Origin: Austropuccinia psidii
Taxonomy: Eukaryota; Basidiomycota; Pucciniomycetes; Pucciniales; Sphaerophragmiaceae
DNA length: 64,000 nucleotides
NCBI GenBank assembly: GCA_023105745.1
Contig: JALGQZ010000004.1
Span: 39,012,437 to 39,076,436 of the forward strand
Direction: 5' to 3'
The notes under the pieces are model-generated. The model searched no databases and was not told the origin of the DNA. It worked only from the letters and a program-made list of their open reading frames with translations. Positions 61,679-64,000 of the stretch are shown in pieces (the stretch's first letter is position 1; every line of letters starts with the position of its first letter). Position numbers and translations under genes: made by a program.

Positions 61679-62444
61679 TCACACACAAAAGCTATATGGG
61701 TAAATTTACTTTTCTATTAATAAAGTAAATTCAAATAACTGTTGAGTCTTTTGTGATTTTAATGTAAAATTCATTGAAATGATTCCAAGATTGCATGGAG
61801 ACTTCACTTATTAAGCAGTATTGAAAAATATGGAAATATACAAATATATAAAAAATGTTTTAAATAAATTTAACAATATTTATTTTTTTATTAATTTTTT
61901 AAGTCTCTCAGCTCATATCATGTTTGATTTTTGAGACCAATATTAAAAAGGAGATTTTTCATATATCACAAGAAAGAATTTAATGTCATTATACAAATTG
62001 TATGCCTCAAAGAAACAAATCATTTCATATTTTAACAAATGAATTATAAAGTAATTATCAATAACTTAAATATTGATAAGAATTATAAAGGGAAGATGAG
62101 AATAACTCAAGGATATGAGACTAAATCTCAATTAGAGATATAATATAAAGAACTAATACAATTTAATTCCATGTTTTGGTATATTAAATAGCATATTTTC
62201 AGATATTTGAGATCTTTGGGAAGACCTATATCAGATGAATTGAAATTACTCACCATCACTGATTGCACAACCAGCAAAATAGCAAGTAATATCAAGCTGT
62301 TCACCCCTTAAGGAGAAATTTCTCCTCATTATAATAATGAAAATTTGAAAGAATTTTTTTAAAAAACCTACAATATAGAGCTTTTGAGCACTATCATTAT
62401 TTATAAAAGCTAAATAATCCAAACAGTCATTGAAGAATTATCAT
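61679..62444. other. Spacer between element relics
   Basis: AT-rich, with no readable coding sequence or repeat. It may be the decayed remainder of the Harbinger fragment. Confidence 0.4.
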
Positions 62445-63190
62445 TGGATTTTGGGACTCAACCTTGCATAGGAAAAAATTTATCCTAAGGATTTAGAGCC
62501 CTACCATTGCCTGTACATGAGGAAGACCACATGGGTTTTGAAAATGATAACTCCCCAGAACCATAACGATTTCCTATTGATCCTGAAATTCACAAAGAAC
62601 CCCAAATTCGCCCAATATCCCTGGGCCCATCCAATGGCCATATATCATTCCAACTCATTCAAGGTCAAACCAACCTGAAATTGACTATATTTGTCAAATA
62701 TGAAATTTTTTCCCAAGGATTCATCTCTTAACCCCATCAAAACTCAATACCAATTTTGAAAGAGAACTCTTTTAAGGAGAAAAACTTTGAGAGGACAAGC
62801 TCTAGGTACCCACTAGTACCAGCCACATAGCCTTCTCAGACTGAGTCCTCTATTCAACTAGAATCTCTTTAAGGGAATATTTCGAAGGAATCTAAATTAC
62901 TATTGAAGAGGACCAGTTCAGATCCTTTGTGCGGTTTCAAAGACTGATACAGCCAGGAAATTCCCAATTTGGTAGAAACAGTCTTCAGTAAAATGAACCT
63001 GTATGGCCTACATAGCCTAGGTAATTAAACTTCACAAAGTTCATTTCCCAATTGGTCCGAGTAAATTTTCTCCAGACTTCCTAAACAGCTACCTAAGATC
63101 ATACAGCTTGTTTTCCAACCTACAACGATTAAGATCTCATCTTTGTACATATATTGGCCACTCTTTAAGCCCCTGGAAGGTTTCCCCCAA
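62445..63190 (+). mobile_element. Decayed retroelement-like coding stretch
   Basis: Plus-strand frames with a few stops read RALPLPVHEEDHMGFENDNS, then RFPIDPEIHKEPQIRPISLG, later PSQTESSIQLES, LPKQLPKIIQLV and PTTIKISSLYIYWPLFKPLE. The composition (Pro, Glu, Asp and Ser rich, little Phe or Ile) and higher GC than the flanks point to former coding DNA. The style recalls the disordered linker of a retrotransposon polyprotein (Copia-like), but no protease, integrase or reverse transcriptase motif is present, so the class is a guess. Several TAA/TAG stops would fit C-to-T decay of CAA/CAG codons. Confidence 0.4.
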
Positions 63191-64000
63191 GTTACTTAAT
63201 ATATCGGATTTCTTTTTATCTTTTATTTTATTTTATATTTTCATAGTGAGTACTGAGAGCTTGAAGTCAGTAATTACCACCTTTATTTGCATTTTGAGTG
63301 GATATTTTGGGTACTATCCTTATCAATTTTCCCATTTATTTTTTGAAAGGTTGAAGCACTTATATGAAGATTTACTTGATTGTATCTTTGACCTTTGAAT
63401 TCCTGTCTTGATTTATCATTTTTGTACATAATCCTTGTTGAATTATTTATCCTCCTATTTATTTTATCATTTGGAGTTACTCCAAGTAATAACTTGTTCA
63501 CTGAGCTTCAGGCCACTCCTTATTCCCAAAGGTCCATGTGAAATAAATTGAGCCAGAACATTACCTTCAATTAACAGAATTAATTATTAATAAATCCAAG
63601 ATCAAATGACTTGGAAAGAATTATGCAGCTTGATTTTTACCAATATTTCAAATAGAGATTAATTGGAAATAATGCAAATCAATGGTTGGCATAGAATAAT
63701 AGCTTGATAGATTGCTTGAGCCAAAATGTAAACCAAATTCTTTTGTGTATAATTATGATTTTTCAATGATATATAAATTTTTAAGATCTTCAAAAGAAAA
63801 ATGCAGTTAAAGGCTCAGAAAACTGACAATTAAAAACCATATTTTACATTTCTTAAAATGAATATTCAATGATAAATTGATCATATTGGAGAAAAGCTAA
63901 GAATAAAAATGAATTATAATTCAATCCTTCTTCATTTTAAAATAAGTATGTTTTTATTCCCATTTTAGTAAGTCATTAAATAAACTGTATAAGAAAATTC
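63191..64000. other. Gene-free AT-rich end of window
   Basis: T-rich sequence. The plus-strand frame that runs to 63398 is a hydrophobic read-through of the preceding relic and is not a recognised protein. Nothing else is seen to the window edge. Confidence 0.45.

Overview
The window looks like nuclear DNA of a filamentous basidiomycete, most likely a rust fungus (Pucciniales) with a large, transposon-swollen genome. This is inferred from four things: genes with short GT-AG introns (mostly about 50-115 nt), an Mbp1-type APSES/ankyrin cell-cycle transcription factor, a fungal Nup53-type nucleoporin, and hAT and PIF/Harbinger transposase relics. By eye about three quarters of the bases are A or T. 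I cannot name the species, and no database search was possible.

Genes sit in three small islands of more normal composition. Island 1 (16.6-19.5 kb, minus strand) is the Mbp1-like factor, in three firm exons plus a possible upstream exon. Island 2 (31.9-34.2 kb, minus strand) holds a complete three-exon Nup53/Nup35-family nucleoporin of 364 aa, a GC-rich upstream region with two ACGCG motifs, and behind it a short spliced ORF of unknown function. Island 3 (57.3-59.7 kb) holds a seven-exon plus-strand gene that I reassembled from splice signals: 416 aa, a membrane segment, no recognised family. A very short spliced ORF may lie divergently upstream of it.

The rest is gene-poor, very AT-rich DNA. 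Its best feature is a hAT element at 42371-45252 with an exact 8-bp target-site duplication and a multi-exon transposase, broken by a frameshift and an in-frame TGA. Older fossils are two or three PIF/Harbinger transposases (11.7-12.5, 48.7-49.2 and 61.6 kb), a possible Tc1/mariner end (20.1-20.5 kb) and a retroelement-like decayed coding stretch (62.4-63.2 kb). Repeats include a perfect 33-copy octamer array (4569-4832), a diverged tandem array (15127-15950), another at 54.8-55.6 kb, and two direct copies about 23 kb apart of a roughly 1.66-kb non-coding repeat (12657-14320 and 35999-37660).

The three main genes are not an operon and need not act together. One speculative link is that Mbp1-class factors bind ACGCGT-type sites, and such cores occur upstream of the nucleoporin gene and of the seven-exon gene. 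I found no CRISPR array, rRNA or convincing tRNA, and no clearly new multi-gene system. The most novel-looking item is the uncharacterised 416-aa membrane protein gene.
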